This document shows, in pieces, positions 38,825 through 40,054 of a DNA stretch of 40,054 nucleotides (position 1 is the first letter of the stretch; each line of letters starts with the position of its first letter). A program made the translations under genes and the position numbers. The notes beneath the pieces are model-generated. The model saw only the letters and a list, made by a program, of their open reading frames with translations, did not search any database and was not told the DNA's origin. Source of the stretch: Candidatus Liminaster caballi (GTDB lineage: Bacteria > Bacteroidota > Bacteroidia > Bacteroidales > UBA3663); NCBI GenBank assembly GCA_018065085.1, contig JAGHUA010000066.1, positions 1 to 40,054 of the forward strand, read 5' to 3'.

Positions 38825-40054
38825 TTATTTAAGGAACTTTTTTCTAATATTCTCTCTTAACCCTTTGACGATTCCATCTGTCTGGAAACCAAATACCTGG
38901 TCTGCTGAATCATACTCTACTAGTTTATCGCCAGGATGCTCAGACCTATATCTATATAGGAATAGTTTGGCTTTCTCTCTGTCTTTCGATAATAATTTCT
39001 TATAGTAATCAAGGCAAGACTTACGGTGTCCTTTTTTTATTAATGGTATAATAAATTTATTATACACATTTTCTTCTTCTATGTCATAACAAGCATTGAT
39101 ATCTGTAGAATGTCCCCCAGTCCATGCCGTCCTACTCAAAGATCGACTTCTCATATCTGAAATTATACAAAACATTTCTTGTACTTTCTCATATAATTGA
39201 TCGTCGGTTAACGGTGGTTCTATCAACTTTTCTCCTTGATGATTTGCCTCATACGATTTGGCGAATATTTCGGCGACTTCATATCGTCTGACAAAGAGGT
39301 ACCAATAATAATCAATTGAAGCTAATTTGTGTCCTCGTTCAGCTAAAGGTCGTATTTCCTTATTGATTATATCTTCCTCTTTTTCTCTATCAGATGATCC
39401 AACACCATCGTATGCATCATACACATGAAAAGGATGTTCTTTTATGTTTTTCTGGATGGCATCCAATTTTTGCTTGGCTAACCTATATCTCTCATCATCT
39501 GATGTGCTCTTGATTTCATTGTTGTCTTTATTTTCCTTTATACTATCTACCTTGTTCTGAAGGGTAGAGAGCATAACATGGTTAGCCTTTTGAATGCTCT
39601 TTCTTGCTTCTTTTAGTTGATTTGTCAATACTGTCCCATCAACTAAAAAAGATAACTTTCCGATTTCCTTGCCTGGTCTCTTGCGCAAGGTAAAATCGAA
39701 AGTTACGGTTTTGCCTTCAGGGCAATCATAAGGATTGACCATTAAGGCGCGAGTACCCCAATTACTGGACACACACAACTCGTATTTCTCGTTCACGCTC
39801 ATTAGGACTTTAAGGGTTACTGTAACCTTGGCTTCGTTGTCCTTCACGTCACATTTCATGCCCTCGAACGTAAAACACTTGTCAAACTCAGGTTTCAGCG
39901 ACTCTATATCTTTAACCTCGGTGCCAGTAATGACTGCCTTGAGATGGGCAAAGAAGGCTGAATCGCTCAGGTCACTCGAGATAGATTCAACTTTGGATGC
40001 CAACTCAGCTTCATCCATCTCACGAAGCCATTCGGCAATATCACCATGCCTGCC
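38825..40054 (-). CDS. Unknown protein, 5' end beyond the window
   Basis: The frame is open to the window edge (GRHGDIAEWLRE precedes the first internal ATG at 40018), so the gene continues to the right. Visible: an N-terminal helical part (ELASKVESISSDLSDSAFFA), a beta-rich Ig-like segment (about 55-120: ATVTLKVLMSV-like strands, KTVTFDFTLRKRPGKEIGKL), a coiled coil (about 130-200, many E/K/Q), and two Sel1-like C-terminal units (PLAERGHKLASIDYYWYLFV and PLIKKGHRKSCLDYYKKLLS). No catalytic motif was seen. Function unknown; it probably belongs to the array with the ATPase downstream. Confidence 0.6.
   Translation of the reverse strand, partial: GRHGDIAEWLREMDEAELASKVESISSDLSDSAFFAHLKAVITGTEVKDIESLKPEFDKCFTFEGMKCDVKDNEAKVTVTLKVLMSVNEKYELCVSSNWGTRALMVNPYDCPEGKTVTFDFTLRKRPGKEIGKLSFLVDGTVLTNQLKEARKSIQKANHVMLSTLQNKVDSIKENKDNNEIKSTSDDERYRLAKQKLDAIQKNIKEHPFHVYDAYDGVGSSDREKEEDIINKEIRPLAERGHKLASIDYYWYLFVRRYEVAEIFAKSYEANHQGEKLIEPPLTDDQLYEKVQEMFCIISDMRSRSLSRTAWTGGHSTDINACYDIEEENVYNKFIIPLIKKGHRKSCLDYYKKLLSKDREKAKLFLYRYRSEHPGDKLVEYDSADQVFGFQTDGIVKGLRENIRKKFLK

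Noticed and set aside
1..40054. tRNA or rRNA genes, or an attachment site in a tRNA
   Set aside because: I saw no cloverleaf with a T-loop GTTCRANNC or rRNA core on either strand, but I could not run a search.
15583..40054. Prophage or ICE
   Set aside because: No integrase, relaxase, terminase, capsid or conjugation genes appear; the region is accessory but without mobility genes in view.

Overview
The window looks like chromosomal DNA of a Prevotella/Segatella-type member of the Bacteroidales. Seen directly: Bacteroidetes-style promoters (TTTG, 19-20 bp, TAnnTTTG) and few recognisable Shine-Dalgarno sequences. The gene families fit too: Na+-pumping decarboxylase, M6 and S9 exopeptidases, tandem SGNH esterase, GH9, PL10 relic, BspA-type LRR relic, WG-repeat protein. 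The genus is inferred, not proven.

Left third (1-15.3 kb) is ordinary core and saccharolytic/proteolytic metabolism. It holds oadA (5'-truncated by the window edge) and oadB ending in a strong terminator. A divergent pair follows: a secreted double-SGNH esterase and aroB, each with a good promoter. aroB is followed closely by an M6 metalloprotease, a PIF1-like helicase and an S9 dipeptidyl-peptidase lipoprotein. A convergent GH9 enzyme and the N-terminal stump of a PL10 pectate lyase complete it; with the SGNH esterase they suggest plant cell-wall/pectin use.

From 15 kb to the end every supported gene is on the minus strand and the character is accessory. The 15.5-20.3 kb part holds ADP-ribose-type enzymes (a PARG-like TIGR02452 fusion, a NADAR protein, a NADAR relic), a PrsW protease, and about 1 kb of gene relics (NADAR N-terminus, transpeptidase C-terminus, LRR, an unknown tail).

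The 20.4-40 kb part is a long, mostly tightly spaced array. In transcription order (right to left) it encodes: a partial unknown protein; a DUF234-type ATPase; two small proteins, one resembling the FtsZ C-terminal domain; a broken small ORF; a CbxX/SpoVK-type AAA+ with a Sel1-like N-terminus; a DUF1232-like protein; a protein with a DEDGYG-motif domain; a 1063-aa TPR-CHAT protease; a 59-aa protein; a 455-aa unknown; a sigma-70-like factor; a winged-helix AAA+ ATPase with a D-to-N Walker B; a Vps4/FtsH-class AAA+ ATPase; two YbjN-like proteins; a WG-repeat membrane protein; a catalytically dead penicillin-binding-protein homologue; and a second DEDGYG protein.

Most interesting idea: the CHAT protease, small protein, 455-aa protein and sigma factor are contiguous. 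This recalls the logic of type III-E CRISPR Craspase (TPR-CHAT cleaves Csx30, which restrains a sigma factor), but no CRISPR genes are visible. I infer a protease-triggered transcriptional or stress/defence switch served by several AAA+ machines. That function is a hypothesis; the gene content is what is seen. Repeat arrays, palindromes and shared leader motifs in the intergenic gaps are candidate control sites for it.
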